DNA of 13,040 nucleotides. Source: JBFKMV01 sp041629655. Its GTDB lineage: Bacteria; Acidobacteriota; Polarisedimenticolia; Polarisedimenticolales; Polarisedimenticolaceae. The position numbers and the translations under genes are program-made. This document shows, piece after piece, positions 1 through 6,590 of the stretch. The stretch's first letter is position 1. Each line of letters starts with the position of its first letter. Below the pieces are notes generated by a model. The model saw only the letters and a program-made list of their open reading frames with translations. It made no database searches and was not told the origin of the DNA. The stretch covers positions 1-13,040 of the forward strand of contig JBFKMV010000150.1 of assembly GCA_041629655.1 (NCBI GenBank), in the 5' to 3' direction.

Positions 1-246
1 CCGCTGAGCGACAGCGAGATCGCCGGGGAGTTCTCCGACAAATGCTCGGACGAGGACTGGACACTCGATCCCGCGCTGGAGCTCACGCTCCCCGACGACG
101 TGACGCTGACGGATACGGAGTGGTTCGTGTGCTTCAACGCCCGCGGGATCGCCAACGACACGGTCGTCGTCGACCTGTGGCATCCCAAGAAGGGCACGCG
201 ACAGGTCGAGGTCCTGCTGGGGGGCGTCTCGAGGGTGCTCAAATGA
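1..246 (+). CDS. GspH/FimT-type pseudopilin, C-terminal part (5' end outside the window)
   Basis: Frame 1 is open from the window edge to a TGA at 244-246 and gives 81 residues with no start codon, so this is the end of a longer gene. The tail has the pattern seen at the C-terminus of GspH/FimT/FimU minor pilins: a strand reading WFVCFNARGIAND, then VVVDLWHPKKGT, then a last strand ending GGVSRVLK, which corresponds to the usual 'phenylalanine..G..., hydrophobic strand, R.v.v...G' ending. The N-terminal prepilin signal and helix lie upstream and cannot be checked. The stop overlaps the start of the next gene as ATGA, so the two are translationally coupled, and the following genes are PilV, PilW and PilX. 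In such clusters FimT/FimU sits in the minor-pilin complex at the pilus tip and helps prime assembly. Family assignment rests mainly on context plus this short tail. Confidence 0.7.
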   Translation, partial: PLSDSEIAGEFSDKCSDEDWTLDPALELTLPDDVTLTDTEWFVCFNARGIANDTVVVDLWHPKKGTRQVEVLLGGVSRVLK

Positions 247-617
247 ACCAGCGTGGGATCAGCCTGGTCGAGTCGCTGATCGCCGTCGCGATCATCGGGA
301 TCGCGATCTCGGCGATCGCGCCGGCGTTCTTCGTCCAGATGGACACCAACACGCGCAACGAGGAGCGCACCGAAGCGGCGGCCGCGGCCGCGCTGGTGAT
401 GGAGCGGCTGCGCTTCGAGGATCCGTCCAAGATGCCCGACGAGGGCTCCTCCGACCCGCGGACGATCACCGTCGGCAAGCGGGAATACGAGGCGGTGGTC
501 CATTTCTGCGCGATCCCCGAGTACTGCGGCCCCGGCAGCCGCCACGTGCGAACCGAGGTGAGTCTCGATGACAACGTGCTGTACACGATCGAATCGGTCT
601 ACTCGTCGCTGCAGTGA
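243..617 (+). CDS. pilV: Type IV pilus minor pilin, PilV-like
   Basis: This is a 124-aa class III (type IV prepilin) protein. The leader is MNQRG, cleavage by PilD is expected after Gly5, and the mature protein starts ISLVE with the conserved Glu at +5 (Glu10). A hydrophobic helix (about residues 6-30) follows, then a small C-terminal domain with two nearby cysteines (HFCAIPEYCGPG) that could pair. PilV proteins are minor pilins of the priming/tip complex in the inner membrane and pilus. The ATG at 243 overlaps the upstream stop and has GAGGG at 231-235, 7 nt away. A longer in-frame reading from 42 exists, but it would bury the prepilin leader in unrelated arginine-rich sequence, so I reject it. 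Length and motif fit PilV/GspI-type pseudopilins; the PilV name comes mostly from position between FimT and PilW. Confidence 0.85.
   Translation: MNQRGISLVESLIAVAIIGIAISAIAPAFFVQMDTNTRNEERTEAAAAAALVMERLRFEDPSKMPDEGSSDPRTITVGKREYEAVVHFCAIPEYCGPGSRHVRTEVSLDDNVLYTIESVYSSLQ
555..562 (+). promoter_or_regulatory. Ribosome binding site for pilW inside pilV
   Basis: GAGGTGAG lies 5 nt before the ATG at 568. This strong Shine-Dalgarno match sits inside the end of pilV and decides the start of pilW. The only other in-frame ATG is at 634, inside the prepilin motif itself, so it would destroy the signal. Confidence 0.7.
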
Positions 618-1503
618 CGTCCGCGGGTTCACCATGGCCGAGGTGCTCGTGGCCCTGGCCCTGGTCACCGTGCTGACCGGCTCGGCGCTGGCGCTGGCGC
701 TCTCCAGCCGCGGCGTCTACACCACCGACCTCAACCGCACGACGCTGAACCAGAACCTGCGTATCGGCATGGATTTGGTTGGGGTCGACGTGCGCCAGGC
801 CGGGCAGCAGCTACCGGATGACGTGCCCGCGATCGAGGTCATCAACGGCGACGCCGGCGCCCCGGACCAGCTGATCCTGCGTCGCAATGTGATCGGCACC
901 GTGATGCCGTTGTGCAAGGACATCGCCGCCGGCAGCGCTGCCGACGCGCTGTTCGTGGCGCGTAAGGAGAAAAAGCCGCCGCTCGGCTGCTCGCCGGTCG
1001 AGGACACCGACGGTGACAAGTGGCCGGACAACCTGCAGGTCTGGCGGAACTACCGGCTCAACAACGGCGGCGAGGTCCTGGCGTTCATCTACAACCCGAC
1101 GCGGGAGCAGTACGAGTTCTTCCTGTATGACGACGAGGACCGGTCGACGTTCCACCTGCACAAGGCCAACGACGACCTGTGGACGAACACCTACAACGTC
1201 GACGAGGGCTCGCGGATCTACATCCTGGAGCAGAAGACCTACCAGGTCACCGAGGATCTGCTGGAGTACTTCATCAACGGTGACGAGGCCGACGTGCGGA
1301 AGCTGATCTACAACGTCACCGACTTCCAGGTCTTCGCCCGCATGAGCGACGGCACGCGGCTCGAGGCGCTGGGGGTCAGCGACGAGTGGTCGAAAATCGA
1401 GTCGCTGGAGATCGAGCTCGAGGTCCAGACGCAGTTCCAGAACCGCACCATGACCCGGCGGCTGAACACGCGGTTCTTCCCCCGCAACGTGCAATCGGTG
1501 TAG
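568..1503 (+). CDS. pilW: Type IV pilus minor pilin, PilW-like, with a calcium-loop-like motif
   Basis: The 311-aa protein has a basic 20-residue leader ending in VRG, then the mature N-terminus FTMAE with Glu at +5 (Glu25) and a hydrophobic helix to about residue 45. The body matches the PilW layout: RIGMDLVGVDVRQAG directly after the helix (the 'l..dir.AGy' region), a long beta-rich middle and a C-terminal strand set ending in a basic tail. Residues 146-154 read DTDGDKWPD, which matches the acidic calcium-binding loop of thrombospondin type 3 repeats. The start at 568 is chosen for its strong ribosome binding site and because the next ATG lies after the cleavage site; this makes the gene overlap pilV by 50 nt. 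PilW acts with PilV, PilX and FimU in the inner-membrane priming complex that becomes the pilus tip. Glutamate 25 being present suggests it packs like a normal minor pilin. Confidence 0.83.
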   Translation: MTTCCTRSNRSTRRCSDVRGFTMAEVLVALALVTVLTGSALALALSSRGVYTTDLNRTTLNQNLRIGMDLVGVDVRQAGQQLPDDVPAIEVINGDAGAPDQLILRRNVIGTVMPLCKDIAAGSAADALFVARKEKKPPLGCSPVEDTDGDKWPDNLQVWRNYRLNNGGEVLAFIYNPTREQYEFFLYDDEDRSTFHLHKANDDLWTNTYNVDEGSRIYILEQKTYQVTEDLLEYFINGDEADVRKLIYNVTDFQVFARMSDGTRLEALGVSDEWSKIESLEIELEVQTQFQNRTMTRRLNTRFFPRNVQSV

Positions 1504-1520
1504 CGAGCGAGGTCGGCGTG

Positions 1521-3296
1521 ATGAGACAACTCAGGGACGAGCGCGGGTTCGCGCTGGTGATGGTGATGCTGCTAGTGGCCGTGCTGGCGTCGCTGCTGGC
1601 GGGCTACTTCCTGCTCACCAAGATCGACCTGACCACGACGCGGTCCTCGCTGGACGGCACGCGCGGCTTCTACGCCGCCGAGGCCGGTTTGAACCTGCGC
1701 GCGCAGCTGGTGCGCGACGAGTTCGTGGGCTTCGCGCGGCCGGACGGCACCTCGCCGGAGTCCGAGCTGCCCAGCGTGCCCTGCGTGGACGCCAACCTGG
1801 GCGCGGGCGACTTCCGCTGCGTGGACTACACGATCGAGGATCGCACCGCGACGACCTACGTCCAGGAGGACGCCGGCAACCCCAGCGCGATGGTGATCCC
1901 GCGCGGCGAGCTGTTCCAGAACCTCGCCGCCCAGGAGTTCGGCTACGTGGTGTACAGCCAGGCCAAGAACCCCGCCGAGCACCTCGAGGCGGTGGTCGAG
2001 ATGCGGTTTCACAGCCGCCTGGTACCGGTGTTCCAGTTCGCCGCGTTCTACGACAAGGACCTCGAGATCCTGCCCAAGGAGGCGTCCACGCTGTCGGGAC
2101 CGGTCCACACCAACGGCGACCTGTACCTCGGCGGCGGAAACAAGCTCGACCTGCTGGCCCAGGTCACCGCCGCCGGCACGATGTACCGGGGCCGCAAGGA
2201 TGACGACGATTGCACGTCCGGCGATCCGCGCGTGATGGACCCCGGCGTGCTGAAGGAGATCCCCACCTGTCCGGACGACGGCACGACGCCGATGAGCCAA
2301 GCCGACCTCGATGCCTGGGACGGCATGATCCGCACCGGCCTGACCGCAGTGACCCCGCCGGGCGCGGCGATGATCGAGCGCGCCGCCGGCGCCGTGTTCT
2401 GGGATCGTGCCGACCTGCGGGTGGTGCTGAACCTCAACGTGGTCCCGGCCGCGATCGAGGTCCGCAATGCGGACGGCGGCGTCAACGGCGGGCTCACCGC
2501 CACGCTGGACGGCTGCGGCGTCACGGATCACACCACGACGATGTGGAACTTCCGCGAAGGCGCCTGGATGAGCATGCTGGAGGTGAACCTCCAGGGCTTG
2601 TTCGACTGCATCAACGGGACGGCGCTACTCGGGGCGGGCAAGGAGCTCGACGACACCACCGACGGCGGGCTGATCCTGTATCTCGGCGTGGACGGGCCGC
2701 TGTCCGGCGTGCTGAACAACTACGGCGTGCGGATCCAGAACGGCGCCGAGCTGACCTCGACCGAGCTGGGGGCGCCGCCGATCGCGGGTCTGACCGTGGT
2801 CACCGACCAGGCGATGTACATCCTGGGCGACTACAACTCGGTGCTCAAGAAACCCGCCGCGGTGCTCGGAGACACGATCAACGTGTTGTCCAGCGCCTGG
2901 CTCGACGCGAACAGCGACAAGGCGATCGCCCTGGGGCTGCGCAACGCCGCGAACACCACGATCAACGCGGCGCTGCTCGGCGGGACCGATACGACCGGCG
3001 GCATCGAGGGCGCCGCGGGGCAGGGACTCGGCATGTACAACGGCGGTCTGTACCACGTGATCCGGCTGCACGAGCACTGGAACGGGCGGACGCTGACCCT
3101 GCGCGGCTCGCTGGTCAGCCTGCACGCGCCGCTGCACGTCGATGGGGCGTGGCTGCCCGGCGCGCCGCAGTACACGGAGCCCGCGTACGATCTCGACTAT
3201 GACGCCGACCTGGACGACACCGCCAACCTGCCGCCGCTGACCCCGCGGTTCGTGTATCTCGAGCAGGAGATGTTCGTCCGGCAGTTCGACCTCTGA
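1521..3296 (+). CDS. pilX: PilX-like minor pilin with large extracytoplasmic region
   Basis: The 591-aa protein starts MRQLRDERG and continues FALVMVMLLVAVLASLLAG, a prepilin leader plus helix, followed by GFYAAEAGLN at about residues 49-58, the 'yaAEAGl' signature of PilX_N proteins. Position +5 of the mature chain is Met14, not Glu, as in GspK-type tip pseudopilins. Classical PilX is only about 150-200 aa, so most of this chain is extra. Around residues 171-204 there is FAAFYDKDLEIL followed by SGPVHTNGDLYLG, resembling the 'sG.vHtNg' motif of DUF4900-type regions. Near 507-535 there is an NGG...HW.GRTLTLRGSLV segment that I recognise from other large PilX proteins of deltaproteobacteria. 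Six cysteines lie in pairs. GCGAGG at 1507-1512 supports the ATG at 1521, 17 nt after pilW; a GTG at 1518 is the alternative. It probably sits at the pilus tip. Confidence 0.8.
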   Translation: MRQLRDERGFALVMVMLLVAVLASLLAGYFLLTKIDLTTTRSSLDGTRGFYAAEAGLNLRAQLVRDEFVGFARPDGTSPESELPSVPCVDANLGAGDFRCVDYTIEDRTATTYVQEDAGNPSAMVIPRGELFQNLAAQEFGYVVYSQAKNPAEHLEAVVEMRFHSRLVPVFQFAAFYDKDLEILPKEASTLSGPVHTNGDLYLGGGNKLDLLAQVTAAGTMYRGRKDDDDCTSGDPRVMDPGVLKEIPTCPDDGTTPMSQADLDAWDGMIRTGLTAVTPPGAAMIERAAGAVFWDRADLRVVLNLNVVPAAIEVRNADGGVNGGLTATLDGCGVTDHTTTMWNFREGAWMSMLEVNLQGLFDCINGTALLGAGKELDDTTDGGLILYLGVDGPLSGVLNNYGVRIQNGAELTSTELGAPPIAGLTVVTDQAMYILGDYNSVLKKPAAVLGDTINVLSSAWLDANSDKAIALGLRNAANTTINAALLGGTDTTGGIEGAAGQGLGMYNGGLYHVIRLHEHWNGRTLTLRGSLVSLHAPLHVDGAWLPGAPQYTEPAYDLDYDADLDDTANLPPLTPRFVYLEQEMFVRQFDL

Positions 3297-3311
3297 CGCG
3301 GAGCGCCCGCG

Positions 3312-3366
3312 GCCGTCCCGACCCGGGGGCCGGCCTCCTCCCACGACGTACCCGGGGCGGGACGGC
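3312..3366 (+). terminator. GC-rich inverted repeat after the pilus operon, possible terminator
   Basis: The arms GCCGTCCCGACCCGGG (3312-3327) and CCCGGGGCGGGACGGC (3351-3366) pair at 15 of 16 positions, with a 23-nt loop that itself contains GGCCGGCC. The hairpin starts 16 nt after the pilX stop. There is no T-tract after the right arm, so it is not a textbook intrinsic terminator. In a GC-rich genome it may still end transcription or protect the 3' end of the pilus mRNA. Confidence 0.5.
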
Positions 3367-3404
3367 GCGGCGCGCCTCCCGATCTGCCGTGAAGCCCCCG
3401 CCGG

Positions 3405-3433
3405 TTGACGCTCCGCGACCCGGAACCTACGTT
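3405..3433 (+). promoter_or_regulatory. Promoter-like sequence before the duplicated-domain gene
   Basis: TTGACG (3405-3410, 5 of 6 matches to the -35 consensus) is followed after exactly 17 nt by TACGTT (3428-3433, 3 of 6 to TATAAT). The predicted start of transcription near 3440 would give a leader of about 40 nt to the ATG at 3478. Its place after the hairpin and before an isolated gene fits. The -10 is weak, so this is a moderate call. Confidence 0.45.
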
Positions 3434-3477
3434 TTGCCGGGGTCCGGCCGGTGTCGGCGGCCCACGGGAGATCCACG

Positions 3478-4005
3478 ATGGACCAGCACGCCAGCGACGC
3501 CCAGGAGCGCCAGATCCGGGTGCGCACCCTGCACGAGGTGGTCGACGGTCTGATCCGCGTCAGCCCGTTGCTGCGCACCCTGGACGACCTGAACGTCGTC
3601 AGCCGCCACTTCCTGACGCTGCACAACCCCGTGGTGTCGTCGGACGAATGGGCGGCGGAGGACGGACCGCTGGCGGTCAACCGCGACTCGATCCTGTTCG
3701 TGATGGAGCTGGTGGCCGCCCCGCCGGTGGAGCGTACGCCGGACGCCGACCGCTTCTCCCGCGCCTCGATCCGGCTGCGGGTCGGCGACTACCTCGTCGA
3801 GGGCTACCTGCACGTCCCGCCGGGGGGCAGCCCGCTGAAACGACTGCACCAGGACAGCCGCCCGTTCCTCGCGCTGACCCGCGCCAGCGTGTCGCGGCAG
3901 GGCGCAAACTTCGAGGCGCCGTTCCTGGCGATCAACCGCACCCACATCCTCGCCGCCCAGGAGCTGCAGCCCGCCGAGCCCGCGGCGCAGCACGGCGTCG
4001 GCTGA
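3478..4005 (+). CDS. Soluble protein of unknown function made of two copies of a 66-residue unit
   Basis: This 175-aa protein has no signal peptide or membrane segment. Residues 13-78 and 98-163 are two copies of one unit. Each starts IRVR/IRLR, runs through a short strand with an internal Gly, has FLTL/FLAL in the middle and ends with PLAVNRDSIL / FLAINRTHIL and EL. The last 34 positions align without gaps with 14 identities. Strand-rich units of this type, with a 'lavN...I' ending, occur in small uncharacterised bacterial proteins sometimes found near PilZ or pilus genes; I recall a DUF6812-like family but cannot confirm it. The ATG at 3478 has GGGAG at 3466-3470, 7 nt away; a GTG at 3451 would add nine residues and is less likely. 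It has its own promoter-like sequence and follows the pilus operon on the same strand, so a link to pili is possible but unproven. No catalytic motif is visible. Confidence 0.75.
   Translation: MDQHASDAQERQIRVRTLHEVVDGLIRVSPLLRTLDDLNVVSRHFLTLHNPVVSSDEWAAEDGPLAVNRDSILFVMELVAAPPVERTPDADRFSRASIRLRVGDYLVEGYLHVPPGGSPLKRLHQDSRPFLALTRASVSRQGANFEAPFLAINRTHILAAQELQPAEPAAQHGVG
3514..3966 (+). repeat. Internal tandem duplication within the 175-aa protein
   Basis: Unit 1 is 3514-3711 and unit 2 is 3769-3966, each 198 nt (66 codons), joined by a 19-residue linker rich in Pro, Asp and Arg. The similarity is visible at protein level (6 of 16 identities at the N-terminal strand and 14 of 34 ungapped at the C-terminal part) with a compensating gap in the middle. 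The duplication is therefore old and not a recent DNA repeat. Confidence 0.7.
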
Positions 4006-4050
4006 GGCTAGGGACGGAGCGGCTTACCCCGCGTTGCCGGTGTGAACCAT

Positions 4051-5739
4051 TCAGTGGCGCACGCGGTCCAGCCAGCGCCGGTACCGTAGCTCGACCTGGC
4101 GGATCTGGTCGTCCGTGAGCAACGGTCGGCGCGGCGGCTCGTAGATCTCGCTGTCCGGAGTCATGATCAGGCTCGGGGCGAAGCTGTCCAGGTAACCCGC
4201 CGGCGGCACCCGGTCGTGCGCCATGTAGCGCCCCGCCGCGGCGGGGGGCGGCGTCCGTGCGACCACGTGGTCGTTGAGCCCCAGCGCGTCGATCACGGCG
4301 GCATGGGGGTAGACCCAGCCGATCAGCCCGACGCTGTAGCTGAGGATCACGACGTTCGACTGCCCGTCGCGGTAGGCCGCCCCCTCCTCGCGCGAGGGGA
4401 GGATCCGCGACAGGTGTTGCCAGTAGACCTTGTGCTCCTGGTAGCGCATGCCGACGTGACGTTCGATCAGCCACGCCTGCAACCGGTCGAACGCGCCCGT
4501 GTACCAGCGCAGCGCGGCCGGGAAGGCGTCCGATACCGGGACGATCATCACCATCGCCGCACTGCGCGTGGTGCGTTCCCGGGCGCGGGACCAGTGCGTC
4601 CAGGGCAGCGGCAGGCCGGCCGCCAGTGACAGCGCCAGCAGGCCGACGGCGAGCCGCGGACCCAGGCGCAGCCGGAGCGCGCTCCACACGATCAGCAGCG
4701 GAACCAACGGGACCAGGTGGCTGAGCACGCGGTACTCGAAGTGGTCACCGCCCACACGCAGCGTGTAGTAGCCGATCTGCCCCGTGACCGCTGCTGCGGC
4801 CACCCACGGCGCGACGCGCTGGGGCGAGCGGAGGCGCTCCACGAAACCGCCGGACGCGGCCGCCGCGTCCAGCCCGGCACGCACCAGACCCGCCGCGATG
4901 ACCAGCAACGGAATCCACAGCGCATATTCCAGCACGAACGAGGCCAGGTAGCGGACCCCGGCCTCCGGCCAGGGCGCGATGTGCTTCGCGTAATAGGTAT
5001 TGGGCAGCCATTCCCCGTAGACCGCCCGGCGCCACAGAACGTGGACCAGCACCGCGACCAGGGGGGCGGAACGCAGGAGCAGCGCGCGCGGCCGGAGGCC
5101 GCCGCGGCCGGGACTTGCGAGCAGCAGCACGAACACGAACAGCGTGGCCGCCGTGAACAGCAGCCCGTCCGGCCGCGTCAGCGCCAGCAGCGCGGCCAGC
5201 CCGGCGGCCGGCCCGAGCCATCGCCCGGGGGCGTCGGCGACGCGCCAGCATGCCAGCAGCCAGGCCTGCACGAGGAAGTTGAACATCGCCGTCTCGAGTC
5301 CCGAGCTGGTCCAGGCCAGAAACGTCGGGTTGCTCACCACCAGCGCGAGCGACAGCCCGACGAGCCAGGCCCGGAAGGGCTCGAGCCGCGTCCCGCGGCA
5401 CAGCCGCACCAGCATCACGGTCAGCAACGCCAGCGACCCGATCGAGAACATCAGCGACAGGACGTTCGAGGCCAGCGGCGGCTCCACCCCGGTCACGGTC
5501 CAGGCCAGATCCAGCAACACTACCCACAGGAAGCTGGTGTAGCCCTCGACGGGCAGGAACGGCGGCGGGTTCCAGACGTAGCCGTACCCGAGCTGCCGGT
5601 TGCTGACGTAGCGAAAAGCGATGAACGCATCGTCGGTCAGAAACCGGAACGCGATCCAACCGACGACGCACAGCGCGGCCGCCACCAGCAGGAGAGCCCT
5701 GACGGCGGGCCCGCCGAGTCTTGTTTCGTCGTCAGCCAT
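4051..5739 (-). CDS. GT-C fold membrane glycosyltransferase (AftB-like), copy 1
   Basis: The 562-aa protein has many hydrophobic helices and a soluble C-terminal part. Features of GT-C enzymes that use polyprenyl-linked sugars are visible: LTDDAFIAFRY after the first helix (Asp36-Asp37, the usual catalytic/metal acidic pair in the first periplasmic loop), VWN and PVEGYTSFLW at about 55-71, LPNTYY (245-250), RVGGD near 332, and VIDALGLND (482-490) in the C-terminal soluble domain. This set resembles mycobacterial AftB (GT89) and related bacterial GT-C proteins. The donor is probably a decaprenyl- or undecaprenyl-phosphate sugar, used on the periplasmic side; sugar and acceptor are unknown. It is the last gene of a leftward operon, 36 nt after the methyltransferase. 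No strong Shine-Dalgarno precedes the ATG, so coupled translation may matter. The gene at 9112-10773 is a paralogue with the same motifs in the same order. Confidence 0.8.
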   Translation of the reverse strand: MADDETRLGGPAVRALLLVAAALCVVGWIAFRFLTDDAFIAFRYVSNRQLGYGYVWNPPPFLPVEGYTSFLWVVLLDLAWTVTGVEPPLASNVLSLMFSIGSLALLTVMLVRLCRGTRLEPFRAWLVGLSLALVVSNPTFLAWTSSGLETAMFNFLVQAWLLACWRVADAPGRWLGPAAGLAALLALTRPDGLLFTAATLFVFVLLLASPGRGGLRPRALLLRSAPLVAVLVHVLWRRAVYGEWLPNTYYAKHIAPWPEAGVRYLASFVLEYALWIPLLVIAAGLVRAGLDAAAASGGFVERLRSPQRVAPWVAAAAVTGQIGYYTLRVGGDHFEYRVLSHLVPLVPLLIVWSALRLRLGPRLAVGLLALSLAAGLPLPWTHWSRARERTTRSAAMVMIVPVSDAFPAALRWYTGAFDRLQAWLIERHVGMRYQEHKVYWQHLSRILPSREEGAAYRDGQSNVVILSYSVGLIGWVYPHAAVIDALGLNDHVVARTPPPAAAGRYMAHDRVPPAGYLDSFAPSLIMTPDSEIYEPPRRPLLTDDQIRQVELRYRRWLDRVRH

Positions 5740-5775
5740 GCCGCAGCATCATAGCGCGGCCCGGCGAGGCTCGGA

Positions 5776-6573
5776 TCACGCTCGCTTGGTGACGACGATC
5801 GTCGCGAACAGCGCCAGCCCGGCCGCCCAGCGGTGCCCATGCCGCGACTCGAGCCGGTGCAGCAGCGGGAACAGCGGCGCCGGGAGCAGGCTGCGGATCA
5901 TCACACCGCCGCTGAACAGGTGGACGAACGGCGACTGCGGGCGGACGCGCTCCACCCGCAGCCCGGCGAACTCCGACTCGAAGCGCACCCGGTCCCGCGT
6001 GAACACGATCCACGGCAGCGCGTCGTTGCCGCCGCTCAGCGGCCCCGACTCCGGCAGCTCCCACTCCGCGGCCTCCGGCTCGAACGGCTCGGGATGCAGA
6101 TTGCCGTAGACCCGGCGCGAGAAAGCCGTCACGTGCGGCTCGATCAGGCCGACCTTGCCGCCCGGCGCGAGGACGCGCCGGATCTCCGCGAACAGCCGCC
6201 GCGGGGCGTGCACGTGGTGCATCACGTTGATCATGAAGATCGCCCCGACCGTTGCGTCGGCGAACGGCAGCGCCTCGCCACGGCAGATCAGGTCCACGAA
6301 CGGCAGCCGCAGGAGATCGGTGCGGACGAGGCCGGGCACGTGCTCCTCCAGGAACCCGCCCCCGCTCCCCAGCTCCAACCGCAGCCCCGGCGGAGACTGC
6401 TCGTGGACCTGCTGCAGCTCGCGGTACCACGAGCGGTAGGACAGCTCGAGCCCGCGTTTGGTCTTCGCGAGGTCCCGTCGCCGCGCCGTCAGCTCGGGAT
6501 CGTCCACGGCGAGACCCCGCGTCGCCGGCTCGGCGAGCAGGTCGAACAACCGCTTGCCCCAACTGCTGAACAT
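5776..6573 (-). CDS. Class I SAM-dependent methyltransferase (Methyltransf_11 type)
   Basis: This is a 265-aa protein. Motif I is LELGSGGGF (66-74), the glycine-rich SAM loop. An acidic residue follows at Asp86, then ALPFADATVGAIFMINVMHHV begins at about 101, and LAPGGKVGLIEP (135-146) is the post-motif strand. This is the arrangement of UbiE/Methyltransf_11 enzymes acting on small molecules, sugars or lipids. The C-terminal 40 residues are hydrophobic (about 225-238 and 247-262) and may dock on the membrane. The reading frame stays open far upstream through the neighbouring gene, but the ATG at 6573 gives a normal N-terminus, lies 17 nt after the stop of the GT87-like gene and has GGCGG nearby. 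Lying between two membrane glycosyltransferases, it probably methylates a sugar or lipid intermediate of the same glycan; the substrate is inferred from context only. Confidence 0.82.
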   Translation of the reverse strand: MFSSWGKRLFDLLAEPATRGLAVDDPELTARRRDLAKTKRGLELSYRSWYRELQQVHEQSPPGLRLELGSGGGFLEEHVPGLVRTDLLRLPFVDLICRGEALPFADATVGAIFMINVMHHVHAPRRLFAEIRRVLAPGGKVGLIEPHVTAFSRRVYGNLHPEPFEPEAAEWELPESGPLSGGNDALPWIVFTRDRVRFESEFAGLRVERVRPQSPFVHLFSGGVMIRSLLPAPLFPLLHRLESRHGHRWAAGLALFATIVVTKRA

Positions 6574-6590
6574 GCCAATCCGCCGGATCG

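Noticed and set aside
811..1494. Long antisense open frame opposite pilW (227 codons).
   Set aside because: It is a shadow of pilW: Val, Leu, Arg and Asp-rich low-information sequence with no ribosome site or domain.
1572..3680. Several antisense and second-frame open frames across pilX, up to 351 codons.
   Set aside because: All are Arg/Ala/Gly/Val/His-rich translations typical of high-GC alternate frames, while the sense frame has clear PilX features.
4006..4050. Possible bidirectional terminator between the convergent genes ending at 4005 and 4051.
   Set aside because: I could not find a convincing stem in these 45 nt and there is no T-tract on either strand.
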